Assembly (NCBI GenBank): GCA_024867545.1
Contig: JANFNE010000034.1
Span: 62,001-126,000, forward strand
Direction: 5' to 3'
Source of the DNA: Phytopythium helicoides
Lineage: Eukaryota; Oomycota; Peronosporomycetes; Pythiales; Pythiaceae
Length of the DNA: 64,000 bases
The position numbers and the translations under genes are program-made. Below, one piece after another: positions 32,178-43,387 of the stretch; the first letter of the stretch is position 1; every line of letters begins with the position of its first letter. Below the pieces are notes generated by a model, which saw only the letters and a list, made by a program, of their open reading frames with translations, did no database searches and was not told where the DNA came from.

Positions 32178-32973
32178 ATGGCCGGCGCCCCGCTCGTGCT
32201 CGAACGGCTTCTTCGCCCCGCGTGCGGTGCCTGTGCCGCCAGAGGCGGCGGACCCGCCGCTGTTCCTGCGCTTCGAGCTCGCCCCGCCGAGCTGGGAGGC
32301 GTTCCAGCGCCAACTTGAGGGCCACCCGCGCGCCAAGGCGCTGTACCTGGTGCGCCACGCCGAGGGCACGCACAACGCCAAGGACAAGGAGGTGGGCACG
32401 CCGCGCTGGGAGGCCGAGTTCGCGCGCACCGACGAGTTCCTGGACGCGGACCTGACGCCGCTCGGCGTGCGGGACGCGCAGCGCAAGGGACCGGGGCCGC
32501 TGCGCGCGGAGCTGGCGCGCGGCATGCCGCCCATCGAGCGCGTGGTCGTGTCGCCCATGTCGCGCGCCATCCAGACGGCGCAGCACTTCCTCGCTGACCT
32601 GGTGCCGCAGCCTTTCGTGGCCATGGAGCTCTGCCGCGAGCGGCTTGGCGTGCATACGTGCGACAAGCGCCGCACGCTGTCCGAGCTGCGCAGCAAGTTC
32701 CCGGCCGTCAACTTTGACTACAAGTCGGCAGCCATGACTGACGAGCAGGACGTGTGGTGGAAGCCCGACCACCGCGAGACGAATGGTGAGATAGAGGCGC
32801 GAGCCGGGGAGTTCCTCAAGCAGCTCTTCGAGCTCGTGCCCGAGCGACACGTCGCCGTGGTTGCGCACTCGGGTTTCATCGAGGCCGTGTGCGCCATCAC
32901 ACTCGGCCAGAACATCCACGCGGCCAACTGTGAGATCATCCCCGTGGTGCTCGAAATGCCGGACAATGCTTAG
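32178..32973 (+). CDS. Histidine phosphatase (phosphoglycerate-mutase-like), start region out of frame
   Basis: Histidine phosphatase superfamily, a phosphomonoesterase using a phospho-His intermediate. Core from 32227: ALYLVRHAEGTHN (RHG-type motif with catalytic His), DADLTPLGVRDAQRKG, VVVSPMSRAIQTAQHFL (second Arg), MELCRERLGVHTCDKRRTLS and AVVAHSGFIEAVCAI (second catalytic His). This matches the eukaryotic subfamily that includes fungal and plant PGM-like proteins. The nearest upstream ATG, at 32178 (MAGAPLVLERLLRP), is in a different frame, and the core frame runs back to a stop at 32092 without any ATG. A one-base indel between about 32200 and 32226, a missed tiny exon or a non-ATG start would explain it. 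The substrate is unknown. Confidence 0.8.
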
Positions 32974-33243
32974 ACCGCGTCCGTTACGTGCAGATTTAGC
33001 GTGCTGCTATAATCAGCCAGCCGCTTGTCCATGGACTTTCGTATCGAACGGCTAGCAGCAAAATGACAGAAATGAAGAGTCTTCGGAAGCAAAAACGTCC
33101 CGCGCCTTGCTTTAGGGTTTGCTCAGCTTCAGCACTCTCGGCACAATCGCATTGCTGTAAACTGACGTCTCGCATCCGTGCTTGAGCCATCTCACGCGTT
33201 GAAATCATTGCCCAACTCGGTCCACACGCGTGCAGCGCAAGTC

Positions 33244-35148
33244 ATGGGCTCGGCTTGGAGCAGTGGCAGTAAAGGCGATCGCCTTGGCTCAGGACCTCAG
33301 TCAGCTCGACCGAGCCAGCCATCGTCGGTTCCTGCGAGCGATCCCCCGCTCTTTCTCGAAGACGTTCGAGCTGAACCAGCAGGGTGGAGCGAGGACGGCT
33401 TTTGCCGCTCTGTGCAGCGCCTGCTAGGATTCCTTCCCGACTCAAAAGTACGAACATTCACGCGACGAACACGACGTTGTTGCCTCGAGGCGTGTTTGAC
33501 TCGTGCATTTGTGTTTGGATCAGGGTGAAGTCTTGAAGCAGCAGCAGCGATACCCCGTGTTTACTCCTCGTCGCCCGTCGTACGTTGTTAGTTGGATAGA
33601 AGCGGGTCCACCGTCTTTTATTGTTTGGTTCTGATGGAAGCAATTGGATCGTAGGACGCTGGGTTTCATTCTAGCCACTGGAGATGCCCGTCGAGGTGCT
33701 GCGATTGTAGCAGTACAGCGGTTCTACCGTAGATATCGCCTGCTTCGGATGTGGCACGAAGCTGCACTTCCGATGGTCGAACTATCGCGGTCACGTCTTG
33801 AGTCTCAGCGTGAGCTAGACAAAATCGAGATCACAGTGGCTAGTTTTCGGCACATGCTCATTGAAGGGTTCGCGGCAAACAAAGTGGGGATCTCGGGCGA
33901 GCTGAAGACTGTGCAGCTGCGTCTTATCGCGAATGCAGACGACGAAGAATACTATCTGACATGGACCCCTTCGCGCAAGCGCAACCCGAGAATTTATCTC
34001 CGTAAGTGGATTGATGTTAGGATATGTGGAGAAGGATAACATCTGATGGTGTGTGTGTTTTTTTTTTATTGTATAACATCGCAGACGACATTGAAGAAGT
34101 CATTCCCGTCCTCAAAGAGGGAAATCGCCACGCGCCACGCCTGGCAGGCAAGGTCAGCCATCGGCGTGGGCTCATCATATTGTGCAAAAGCCATCACCGC
34201 GGGCGAGTCATCCTCGAGTTGGGCTCCAAGAGCGAGCGCAAGCTTTTGCTGCGTGGGTTCAAGTGTCTCCTTGAGGAAATGAACCGGGAAGACCCGGTAA
34301 TTGATGACTCGGGCATACTTCGCAAGCGCCAGCCGCGTCGTCGGAGTGTTGCTGATTTCTTCGAGGCTGGAGAAGGTACCCCTCAAACTAGTGGGCATGA
34401 GCAGCTACGACCTGCAAAACAAACTAGCTACTCGGATGCTCCCCAGGAACTCGAACCAAACGACTTAATGAAGCCTTTAACAGCGACAGACATCGAGACT
34501 AAGACACCACCGCTGCGACGACTCTCCATCGAAGAACTCTATCGCACACGATTTGACCCACCATCTCCAACAGCTGAATTGGAAGGACACGATCTTGGTA
34601 AAACCTCATGCGCGCTCTCCTGTGATTCGGAGATCGAGTGTCGTTATGGACGTGCGAGGAAGTCTCTAAACAAAGCATTGCGAGCACACTGTACAACAGC
34701 GAATGCACAGTACGAAATCCTCCGTCATTCCACCCAAGACCTATCGCAAGAGATGCTTAAGCACTTAATAAATTGGTCTATCCGGAAACTAGTCCTGTTT
34801 GTTGAATTTACTGTTGACCGGGAAGTACTTGCCCTGCATCGCCAGCACGCTCGGCGAGTGGAGTGGCACGAACCAGTACAGGAACTCGCGAAAGGAGCCA
34901 AACACCTGCTGGAAGTTGCGGACGATGCCCACGTTGAAGTAATTGACATAGTCCGGGTCTCCGCGCTTCTCGCAATACTCGAGCGTCGTGTAATTGAACG
35001 CCGTGAACACCAGGTGCATGCTGTAGAAGCAGAAGAGCGCCGCGCCGAGACACGTGCTGCCGAAGAACACCAACACGATCTGCGGGATGGACAAGAAAGT
35101 TTCGCGTCACTAGGACACCGAAGCGGATCAATAGGGCGATGCTATTGA
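33244..35148 (+). CDS. IQ-motif protein with PH-like domain, unknown function
   Basis: Three exons, introns 33448-33640 (193 nt, long for this window) and 34002-34084 (GTAAGT donor), give up to 542 residues. N-terminus MGSAWSSGSKGDRL (possible myristoylation). Exon 2 has an IQ-like calmodulin site (AAIVAVQRFYRRYRLLRMW) and a start of a beta-rich module (LKTVQLRLIANADDEEYYLT). Exon 3 completes a PH-like fold (DIEEVIPVLKEGNRHAPRL, GLIILCKSHHRGRVILELG, ERKLLLRGFKCLLEEM), then a disordered tail with RRLSIEELYRTRFDPP. The open frame runs to 35148, but its last 360 nt lie antisense to the DHHC gene, so the true end may be earlier through an unrecognised intron. The first 1.5 kb are well supported. 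Confidence 0.65.
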
Positions 35149-35745
35149 GCTCACCTGCAGCTGCGGCGTCCAGATGCTGAGCTTGCCGAGGAAGTAGAGC
35201 GTGGTGGAGCGCTCGAGAGCATCGACGAGCAGGTAGCGGAAGACGAGGCTGCTCTCGTAAAGGCAGGCAGCAGAGCTCCATCCTAGGAAAAGCAGGAAGA
35301 ACTTGTAGTTGTAGAAGCCGATGCACTTGTTGATGTAGACGCAGTGGTGGTCCATCTTGAGCACACAGCGGCGGCACGTGCTGCAGTGGTGCGTGCGGTC
35401 CGGCTTGAGCGCGCGGCACTTGCGGCACACGCGGCGGCCGCCGTTGAGCTTGCTCTCTACGAGGGCCTCGCCTCCGACGCCCAGCTGCTCGGGGTCGATC
35501 TTACGCAGCCCGTTGCGGCGGATGAACGAGTCGTTGGAGCGCAGTGTCTGCACCAGCGACCAGCAGAGCAGCGCGGTCGTCATGTGGAAGATCGCCAGCT
35601 CGCCCCACGAGCCGCCACCGCGCCGCACCAGCGGCTGCGCGAAGAGCACGAAGGCCAGGTACAGGTACGCAATGACGCAGAAGATGACGGCCGGCAGCAC
35701 GTAGCGCAGCTGCGGCGGCGCGCGCCACTCGCACCAGCACCCCAT
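34789..35745 (-). CDS. DHHC-type protein S-palmitoyltransferase
   Basis: Membrane enzyme attaching palmitate to cysteines, usually in Golgi or plasma membrane. Two exons joined across 35080-35154 (GTGAGC donor, CGCAG acceptor) give 293 residues. MGCWCEWRAPPQL is followed by two N-terminal membrane spans (VIFCVIAYLYLAFVLFA; FHMTTALLCWSLVQTL). The Cys-rich domain is CRKCRALKPDRTHHCSTCRR followed by VLKMDHHCVYINKCIGFYNY with the catalytic DHHC. Two further spans are FFLLFLGW and, after the splice, IVLVFFGSTCLGAALFCFY. The TTxE motif is TTLEYCEKR, and NFQQVFG matches the C-terminal PaCCT region. All hallmarks are intact. The neighbouring ATG of the divergent plus-strand gene is 190 bp away. Confidence 0.95.
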
Positions 35746-35935
35746 GGTCGCTCCGCGTGTTGCGCCGATCTGCGGGCGTGGTGTCCGCCACACCACGGCG
35801 CCTGCCATTGCGGCTTTTCCTCGCGAAAGGCCAACCCAAAGGTTGCCGCAGCGAGGTGTTCCCCGTGGGTTGACCTGCTGCCACTGCTGCAGCGCCGCTT
35901 CCAGAGCGCCGCAGCCGCCCGCCGACCCGCGGCCC

Positions 35936-38420
35936 ATGGCGAGCGTCGCGCCCATCGCCGCAGCTGAGAGCGCCGCGGGCGCCCCGAGCGCCGGCGACGC
36001 GCTGCCGGCCGCGCTGGCGATCGTCGAGCAGCCGCCGGGCACCTGGTACAAGGACCAGTTCGGCCGCAAGGCGACGTTCGGGCTGCGCGTGCGCCGCGCG
36101 CTGGCGCCGTGCGCGCGCTGCGCTGAGCTACGCCACCTCACGGTCACGCTGCTGTATGAGAGTGGGTACGCTGCGTATGAGTCATTACGGCGGAGGCGAG
36201 CGCCGCGCTGACACTGTGGACGCTGCGCCTGCGCAGAAAGGTTGTCGACAACCAGAGCGTGCTGCGCGTCGCGACCGGGCTGTGCCTGGACAAGACGGAC
36301 TCGAGCGAGCTCGCGGTGCGCATTATGGAGGTGTCCAAGAACCACCAGAACCAGGTAGATGCAGAGCCAATGCTGTCGTGGGTGCCATACACGCTAACTC
36401 GAGCTTGGTCTGCAGCGGTTCCGCCTGCAGATTGCGCTGGCGCCGTGCCCAGATAGCTGTCGCGCATTGAACGTAGCAGTGACGGACCCTGTGCTCGTGC
36501 TGTCGAAGAAGGTGCGTGCTACTATGGAGAAAGCATCGCATGGACACGCCGCTGACGATTGGACCGCTCACTTGGCCAGAACAAGCGACCTGCTAGAGCC
36601 GACGACGACGACTCGCCATCCAAGATCAAGAAAACCAGAGGGGACAACGATGGATTGACAACCCCAACGCCGGCTCCACCACTCGCTCCGCGAGCCACGC
36701 CTCTGCCGTCGCTGTTGAAGAGTGGGCCACTCAAGAGCGATCTAGACGTGCGAAAGGATTCGAGTGCGACATCTCGCACAGGAATCTCGCTGCAGATGGC
36801 TGACATGTTCACGGACGACCCTATGGATACCGGTGAACCGTGCTGGGACTCACAGCCTGTCCCTTTCACTACGCCAAATGCGAGGGTTTGCCTGTGGGCA
36901 AACGCAGCTTACAACTTCCTCAACAAGCTGCAATGGCAGCCGTACGAACCCCCATCAAGCCACAATGCTGGCGAGTGCAGGCGCCGATGTGAACGACATT
37001 TTTGCCCAGCACCTGCACAAAAAGTTCCAATGTGGAGTGTGCCGTGAATTGTACAGCTCATCTACACCGGTTCATCGTGAAGATTGCGACCTCGGACTTT
37101 TGATTCAGCAAGGACGTACGTTTATATGGACGCATGAACCTTTTTAGTGCTCCATTGGTCTAACGAGCGGTTGCTTTTACTCCCTACAGGACAATCGGCA
37201 ACTCGGAATGAGCACAAGAGTGAGCACTCAGAAGAAGAAACGGCAACGGAGAATCAACAGAGGAGCGAGCTTCCTGGAGTCAACCAAGTTTCTCGTTCTC
37301 AAGGATTCTTTCCTACTGGGAAGGTGGATTCTTTGCCACCTTTGATCGCGAAAACACCGAGCCCTATGAAAGCGCTTGACGGATTTAAGTTTTCCGAGCT
37401 GCTTCACAATGACGCTACTCGTCCGAGCATAGGAGTTGACCACGGAAAGCCTCTTACTGCCTTGGTCAGCTCGTCTGGACTGGAGGCGCTCGCCAAGTCT
37501 CTCGATCTCAGTTCGTGGGAGGGATACTCGTCTTTGTCCCGGATCATGTTCAGGTGCGCCTCCAAATCAGCTGCTACGGGGCGCTTGTCAGCTAATAGTA
37601 TGCCGTGAATGCTTTGCTTGTAGCGGAACCTTGGATTCATCAAAGGTTGCTGACTGGGATACGACCACTCGTGTACAAGCGAAGGTGCCGGGAAAGAACG
37701 TTTCTCCAGCGACTTCAAATACGGCGACGGGATATCCTCCGAACGCGTTGCAGATCTCGCAGCCCAATGCCCCCGGACAACAGAGTTTCTCCGGCTTCCT
37801 CTCGACTATGAAAATGATGCCGGCAGACTCGGTTGCCCTTCTTCAGGAAGATGAGGCGGCGTTGACTGGAGATGCCAGCCTGCTGTGCTCACTCAGTCGT
37901 GTCAGTCTCACAGAGCTCACCGACTTTATGCAGCAAGCAGAAGACAATAAGCTGCCGTCACCAGCTCCCAAGGTGAGTGCAGTAGCAGGCGCAAACCCGC
38001 CTGTTCTTCTTACAGTGGACCGGTCGGACCGCAACAACGAAAAATCGGTCTGGGCTATCGTCGCTCGCGACTTTCTGCACTGCGGACTCCCCGCTCTTGA
38101 CGCGAAGAAGCAGCTCGTAGGATTCTACATGCTTTCCGACTCGGTACGGTGATGGACAAAGTCACGAAGCATGGGTGTGGAGATCTGATGGATTGGATGT
38201 TGCTGATGCTGAGCAGGGCAGCGAACATTCGGCCCTGCACTTCTTGCCAAACCTGTACCCGCTAGTCCCACAGATGCTTCAGGAGCTGGAGCAGGAGGTT
38301 GACAAGGTACTCCACGACCCAAACGTCTTCTTTTCAAGGGCAGATGCGTCGGCCAAGGCGCTGGACGACCTCAAGCGCGCCGTGGCGGCTGCAGCATCGC
38401 GATCAGCTCGAGCAGGGTAG
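35936..38420 (+). CDS. Multi-exon nuclear-looking orphan with a beta-sandwich-like N-terminus and a Cys motif
   Basis: At least eight exons. Chained pieces: MASVAPIAAAESA to WYKDQFGRKATFGLRV, HLTVTLLYESG joined across 36166-36236 to KVVDNQSVLRVATGLCLDKT, VRIMEVSKNHQNQ joined to RFRLQIALAP, VTDPVLVLSKK joined to a basic segment (NKRPARADDDD, SPSKIKKTR) that looks like a nuclear signal. Later come a Cys/His cluster (KKFQCGVCRELYSS, HREDCDLG), Ser/Thr-rich sequence and a helical C-terminus (MLQELEQEVDKVLHDPNVFF). Donors are mainly GTACG or GTGCG. The join between about 36840 and 36980 is not resolved: two frames look real and no clean intron connects them. The pattern LLYESGKVV and DPVLVLSKK suggests a conserved oomycete family; the function is unknown. 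Confidence 0.6.
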
Positions 38421-38522
38421 CTGCATCAATAAAACACTTAGAGTTCACTATGCCTCTAATATAGCGCTAAGTCATTCTCGAAAAGCACACAAAGGCGGCG
38501 AGGAAACCAGCCAGAGACGACC

Positions 38523-40045
38523 ATGGGCAAGAGCGACTTCCTGACGCCCAAGGCGATCAGCAACCGCATGAAGGTGCGAGCCAAAGGCCGAGGAGCCCTA
38601 GCGCTCGCGAGTGCAGTAGAAGTGAGGCGTGTGGTGCTGACTGGGGCTGTGCGCGCGCCGAGCAGGCCAAAGGCCTTCAGAAGCTGCGGTGGTTCTGCCA
38701 GGTGTGCCAGAAGCAGTGCCGCGACGAGAACGGCTTCAAGTGCCACACAACGTCCGAGAGTCACCAGCGCCAGATGCTTATCGTGGCGAGCGACCCCGAC
38801 AAGTTCCTCGGCGGGTATAGCGAGATGGTGCGGTGGCTTGCTGTTCGTGGTTGGTTGAAAGAGGCGGCACTGACGTTGAGAACACCGCCAACAGTTCGAG
38901 AGCGCCTTCTTGGAGCACCTGCGGCGGCGACACGGCACCAAGCGCATGCGCGCGAACGCCGTGTACAACGAGTACATCTCTGACAAGCTGCACGTGCACA
39001 TGAATGCGACTCAGTGGACGACGCTGGGCACGTTTGTGCAGTACCTCGGTCGCACAGGCAAGTGCGTGGTGGACGAAACAGAAAAGGTGGGTCTAAATGC
39101 TTGCTGGGCAAAATACACACGGAGCACGGCCAGCTAAACTGGATTGCTGTCACTACAGGGCTGGTACATCCAGTACATTGACCGCGATCCGCGTGCAATC
39201 GCGCGCCAGGAAGAGCTCGAGAAAAAGAAGAAAGCGGAGCTCGACCACGAGGAGCGAAATCGCGCATTCATTGAGCGGCAGTTGAAGCTGGCGAAGGAGG
39301 CAGCAGGTGACGAGGAGAATGAGGAAGAAACACTACGGCCGACGAAGCTTCAGCGCTCCGACGATGGCGAGAAAATCCAAATTTCGCTGGGCATTGCCAA
39401 AGCGACAAAAGACAGCAAGGCCAGCTCATCGAATAGTAGCAAGCCACTACCGTTTGCCGCTTCCGTTTTTAATGAGAAAAAGGACTCGTCAAGTTCAAGC
39501 TCCGTTTCAGGCTCCAAGCGGTCGGCAAATGCCGTGGATGCTATCATGAAGGAGGAAGAAACTCGGAAGAATTACCAGCAACGCAAGTATGAAGAAGAAT
39601 CGCGAAGTCAGCGCAAAGAAAACTGGATTACCGAGGGGATCATCGTCAAGGTGGTAAACAAGAAACTTGATGGCGGCAACTTTTACAAGCGGAAGGGCGT
39701 GATCACCAAGGTAGAAGACAAGTTCTGTGCCACGGTTGAGCTCCTCGATTCTGGCGACGTTCTTCGACTCGATCAAGACGACCTGGAAACGGTGATTCCA
39801 AAGCCGGGGCGCAAGGTCAGGATCGTCAACGGCATTGGCCGCGGATCTACTGCAAAGTTGCTGGATATCGATGTGGACAAGTTCTGCGTTCGCATCCGTG
39901 TCGACTCTGGCTCGCGAAGGTACGCGCAGTTTGAAACCCAAAGCCTAGTGGTGGAAGTGGCAAATGAGCTAACGTTGTATACTGCAGGGGTGAAACGCTG
40001 GAGCGAGTCGAATATGAGGACATTTGCAAGCTTGCTGATGAGTAG
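38523..40045 (+). CDS. KIN17: KIN17 DNA/RNA-binding zinc-finger protein
   Basis: Nuclear protein linked to DNA replication, DNA repair and splicing. Five exons with introns 38574-38665, 38828-38894, 39087-39158 and 39920-39987 give 407 residues. MGKSDFLTPKAISNRMK is joined to AKGLQKLRWFCQVCQKQC, the C2H2-type finger (CQVC...HTTSESHQ). Then come FLEHLRRRHGTKRMRANAVY, the winged-helix KIN17 domain (MNATQWTTLGTFVQYLGRTG), GWYIQYIDRDPRAIARQEEL, a coiled region, and a C-terminal tandem SH3/KOW-like part: GIIVKVVNKKLDGGNFYKRK, GVITKVEDKFCATVELLDSG, RIVNGIGRGSTAKLLDIDVD. The last 58-nt exon gives GETLERVEYEDICKLADE. All domains of the family are present. Confidence 0.96.
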
Positions 40046-40239
40046 ACTGCACACCACGATACCGACCAAAACCTGCCAAATGAAGGGAATAGTTGGGGGT
40101 ACCATGTTCGCAAGCCTCACATGCAGCTCCACCATTGACGCACTAATGCGTACTTGGCGAGCGGTCTGGGATAAGACCTTCCTCTACAACATGCCAACAG
40201 TCCCATTAGTGGCGGGGAAGTGGATGCGGCCAGAGTACC

Positions 40240-41223
40240 TCAATCCGTACCTTCGTCAGCGCCTGTGTTCTCTGATGGACCGGGGGTCGATCGTCGCGAG
40301 CTTCCGGGGCGCTCCATGTCTTCGTCATCGTCCGTATCGGCCTGACGATGCTGCAGCTGCTGGGTATCTTCCTCCTCCTCCTCGTCCTCCATCTGCATAT
40401 CTTCGTCCAGCGTCGCCTTGAGGTTCTGGATGGTGGCCATGAGAAGGGCGAACTGCTTGGTGCGCAGATCGAGCTTCCGGTCAACGTTCTCGATCACCTC
40501 GGTTGCCTCATCGAGCCGCTTGCGCTCGATGTCGATTTCCCTGTGTTAAATCCTCAGTCAGTAAACACACCTCCGCAACAGTCTAGCTTTGCCTCCAACG
40601 CACGCATTGATTTCACGGCGCGACGGCAGTTGGTTGACGACGCGCGAGATGGACTCGTACTCCTCCTTGTACGCGCGGATGGTGCGTTCGACCTGCACCT
40701 TGGCCTTCAGTTCCTCGATCTCGCGCGACACCTTTCCGATGGACGCGTCTGTCCGCCACGGGTTTGTGAGCGCCACTACCATTCTCGCTTCCGTTCTCCA
40801 CATCAAGGAAACGTACCAATGTCGGCGTTGAGCTTCTCGTACTCCTCCAGCTCGCGCTGGCACGTGAAGCTCCAGATGTCCGTCTTGTTAGCCTCGAACT
40901 CGAGCTGCTCCATCTCCCAGAGCAGCGCATCCATGTCCCGCTTGCTGCGCCGCCGCACCTGCTCAGTAAACTCCACATACACACTTCGATCTCTTCGCAC
41001 CACGCACCACGAGGGCGCGTCCACGCCGTCGTCCGCCAGCGCGTCCAGCAGCGCCAGCAGCCCCTCGGCCACCTTCTTGACGCCGCTCTTGCCCAGCGCG
41101 CTCGTGCGCGTCAGCAGCCGCCGCCGGATCACCGCGTCTGCGCATGCGTATACCCGCGTACAGCAGTCAGCCTCCCTCCCCGTCGCCCTCCAGTGCTCCA
41201 CGCAGCGCACCGTCGTCCGCCAT
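40240..41223 (-). CDS. THOC7: THO complex subunit 7 (mRNA export)
   Basis: Component of THO/TREX, which couples transcription to mRNA export. The first exon is only 13 nt (ATGGCGGACGACG). The intron 41138-41210 uses a GTGCGC donor. The join gives MADDDAVIRRRLLTRTSALG, the family N-terminus. Further exons: DMDALLWEMEQLEFEANKTD, CQRELEEYEKLNADI joined (donor GTACGT) to DASIGKVSREIEELKAKV, IRAYKEEYESISRVVNQLPS joined (donor GTGCGT) to EIDIERKRLDEATEVIENVD and LRTKQFALLMATIQNLKATL, then an acidic tail. The long heptad pattern is the THOC7 coiled coil. A further in-frame intron of about 50 nt after DGVDAPSW is possible. Convergent with KIN17, 195 bp away. Confidence 0.9.
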
Positions 41224-41340
41224 CTCGCCGCCTGTGATCAATCAACCTGACTGGGCGCCTGAAAAATAAAATCGCAGTTATAACCTTCTGTCACGGGCAA
41301 ATCGCGAAAACAAGTTGCCTTTTGGGGAAGCCATTTCGGC

Positions 41341-43376
41341 ATGTGGTTCGGCGTGGCGCCCGTGACGCCGCCGCACGTCAAGCGGCGCGCCGAGCGGCTG
41401 CAGCAGGAGCCGCACGCGACGCACTGCGCGTGCCCGGCTCACGGCGCGGCGTCGCCCAGACCGCGGGCGCCGCCGTCTCCTCGGCGCGTGGCGGCGGACG
41501 TCGGTGGCGCTCGGAGCGCTGCGCGGCGCCAAGTGGGCCGGAGCGTCGACCTCGAGGACACCAAGGGGCTGAGGAGACGGCTGCGGGCCGGCGTGGCGTC
41601 ACCAAGGTATAGCAGCCGCACACCGCTGGTCTCGCTCGCGAACGACGGCGGCGGAGCTGCGGTCCACTCGCACACGCTAATCGAGCAGCACGATGCGCTT
41701 CGCGGGGAGGAGGGCGACGTGCCAGAACGACAAGGCGCGGGACTGCTGCAACGACGAGGTGAAGCCTGTGATGATAAAGAGAAGCTCGTACGGACCGGCT
41801 CGCAGTCGGAGAACCAGCGACATAAGGATGACAGCGAATGGAAGGCAAAAGCGCACGAGGGACGAGAACCCGATGATGGAACACAACGAGTTTCGACGAG
41901 AGAGTCGTCGCCCCAGACCCTTCGTCCTCTGTCATCATCTCTGCGCTTCAGCCTCGGAAGGTATTGCTCTCTCTTGTTGTATCTACCATCCTTTGCTTCC
42001 AATTGTGTCTCACGCCGATGACTCCACTGACTAGGCGAGCGTCAAGGCGACCGAGTCGGTCGGGTGAGGATTGTGCACCACCAAGTGTCAATACTTGTAC
42101 ACCTCCCGAGTCGAGATCATTACTTCCATTTCTGTGCAGGCCGAATGAGCAGCTCTCGCCATCGAAAAGAGTTGCCCCTTCAACACCCAAACTCAGCGTT
42201 ACGGCTCGACCGGAGACGCTCGTGGGCCATGCGTCTAGCGTTTGCGCACTGATCACCACTGACGACCACATCCTAGTGTCATGTTCGCGCGATGGTCTTG
42301 TCAAGATATGGTCACGAATTTCGTTCACGTGTTTGCAGACACTGAGTGGCCACGAAGACAATGTTTCTTGCATTGATGTTCGCGGAGACTGGCTAGTCTC
42401 CGGATCGCACGATACAACCTTAAGGGTGTACCGCCGCAAGTGGAGGCGCTCAACGTATAGCGACGATAGTCAGTTTGGTGGGTCTGCAGAATTCGAATTA
42501 CATGGTGTCTTTCGAGGGCACACTGGTCACGTGACCAAAGTTCAGATACCCGAAGCAATGCCTGCCTACGTTTTCAGTTGCTCAGATGATGCCACCCTTC
42601 GTGCGTGGAATACCAAGTGTGGTCAGTGTGTTTTGGTGCTGAACGGCCACACTTCTCGTGTTACATGTTTTACCCTCATTCATAATCGCGTTGATGGAGA
42701 GTCGATATGGCCGTACACAGTTTGCTCTGGCGCAGCAGATGCTTCGGTTTGCATTTGGCGATTTCATCAAATGCCATCAAATCAGCAAGACGGAGACCAA
42801 GGGCGAGGGTTCGATCTCGAAGTGGTCGAGTCTTGTGTGTTTCGCACGCATAGATCAACAGTACAGTGTGTAATAGTGGTGGAAGGTAAGGATTCGTCTT
42901 CACCAAGCTCCTTGACGGAGGGTGCTGAAGTTCCACTGCTAGTCTCGGGGTCCAACGACGGAACTATCCAATTATTCAATCTTCATACGTTGAACCACTT
43001 GGGAAAGCTGCACAATTGCAAATCTCCCGTGTACGCACTAGCCGCAACACCGTCGGGTAGACTTGTATGCTCAACTCGAGACGGTCGGCTGCTACTTTTC
43101 GACAAAGCAACGTGGTTAACAGCTACGCTCACTCAAGTGCCAGTAGAGCTGAAGGTAGCACCAACGTGGCTGTCATCGCTTCAACTTCGAGGGGACTTGG
43201 TTGCGTGCTGCGGAGAGGACGTGCTATATGTGGTGAGCATACTTGACAGCACTCTTGTCTTGCTGCTCGCTGTCGAAACCAAGCACAGCTTCATCAATTG
43301 CGTCCGTTGGGTGCACTCGCGCGCTCTTCTCACGTGTGGACAGGACATCACTGTCAGGCTATGGAACATCGCATGA
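41341..43376 (+). CDS. WD40-repeat protein with long basic N-terminal region, 653 residues
   Basis: Two exons joined across 41961-42034 (donor GTATTG, acceptor ACTAG, phase 2). Exon 1 starts MWFGVAPVTPPHVKRRAERL and is Arg/Ser/Pro-rich and probably disordered. Exon 2 holds a seven-bladed propeller: ETLVGHASSVCALITTDDHI, VSCSRDGLVKIWS, LSGHEDNVSCIDVRGDWLVS, FRGHTGHVTKVQIPEAMPAY, SDDATLRAWNTKCGQCVL, LNGHTSRVTCFTLIHNR, VSGSNDGTIQLFNLHTLNHL, and the final blade SRALLTCGQDITVRLWNIA. This is a scaffold architecture similar to F-box/WD-type proteins but without an F-box that I can see. Binding partner unknown. It lies 117 bp from the divergent THOC7 start. Confidence 0.85.
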
Positions 43377-43387
43377 CATGAATTGAA

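Noticed and set aside
40348..41250. 300-codon plus-strand open frame
   Set aside because: Overlaps all THOC7 exons and introns on the other strand; THOC7 motifs and splice joins are clear.
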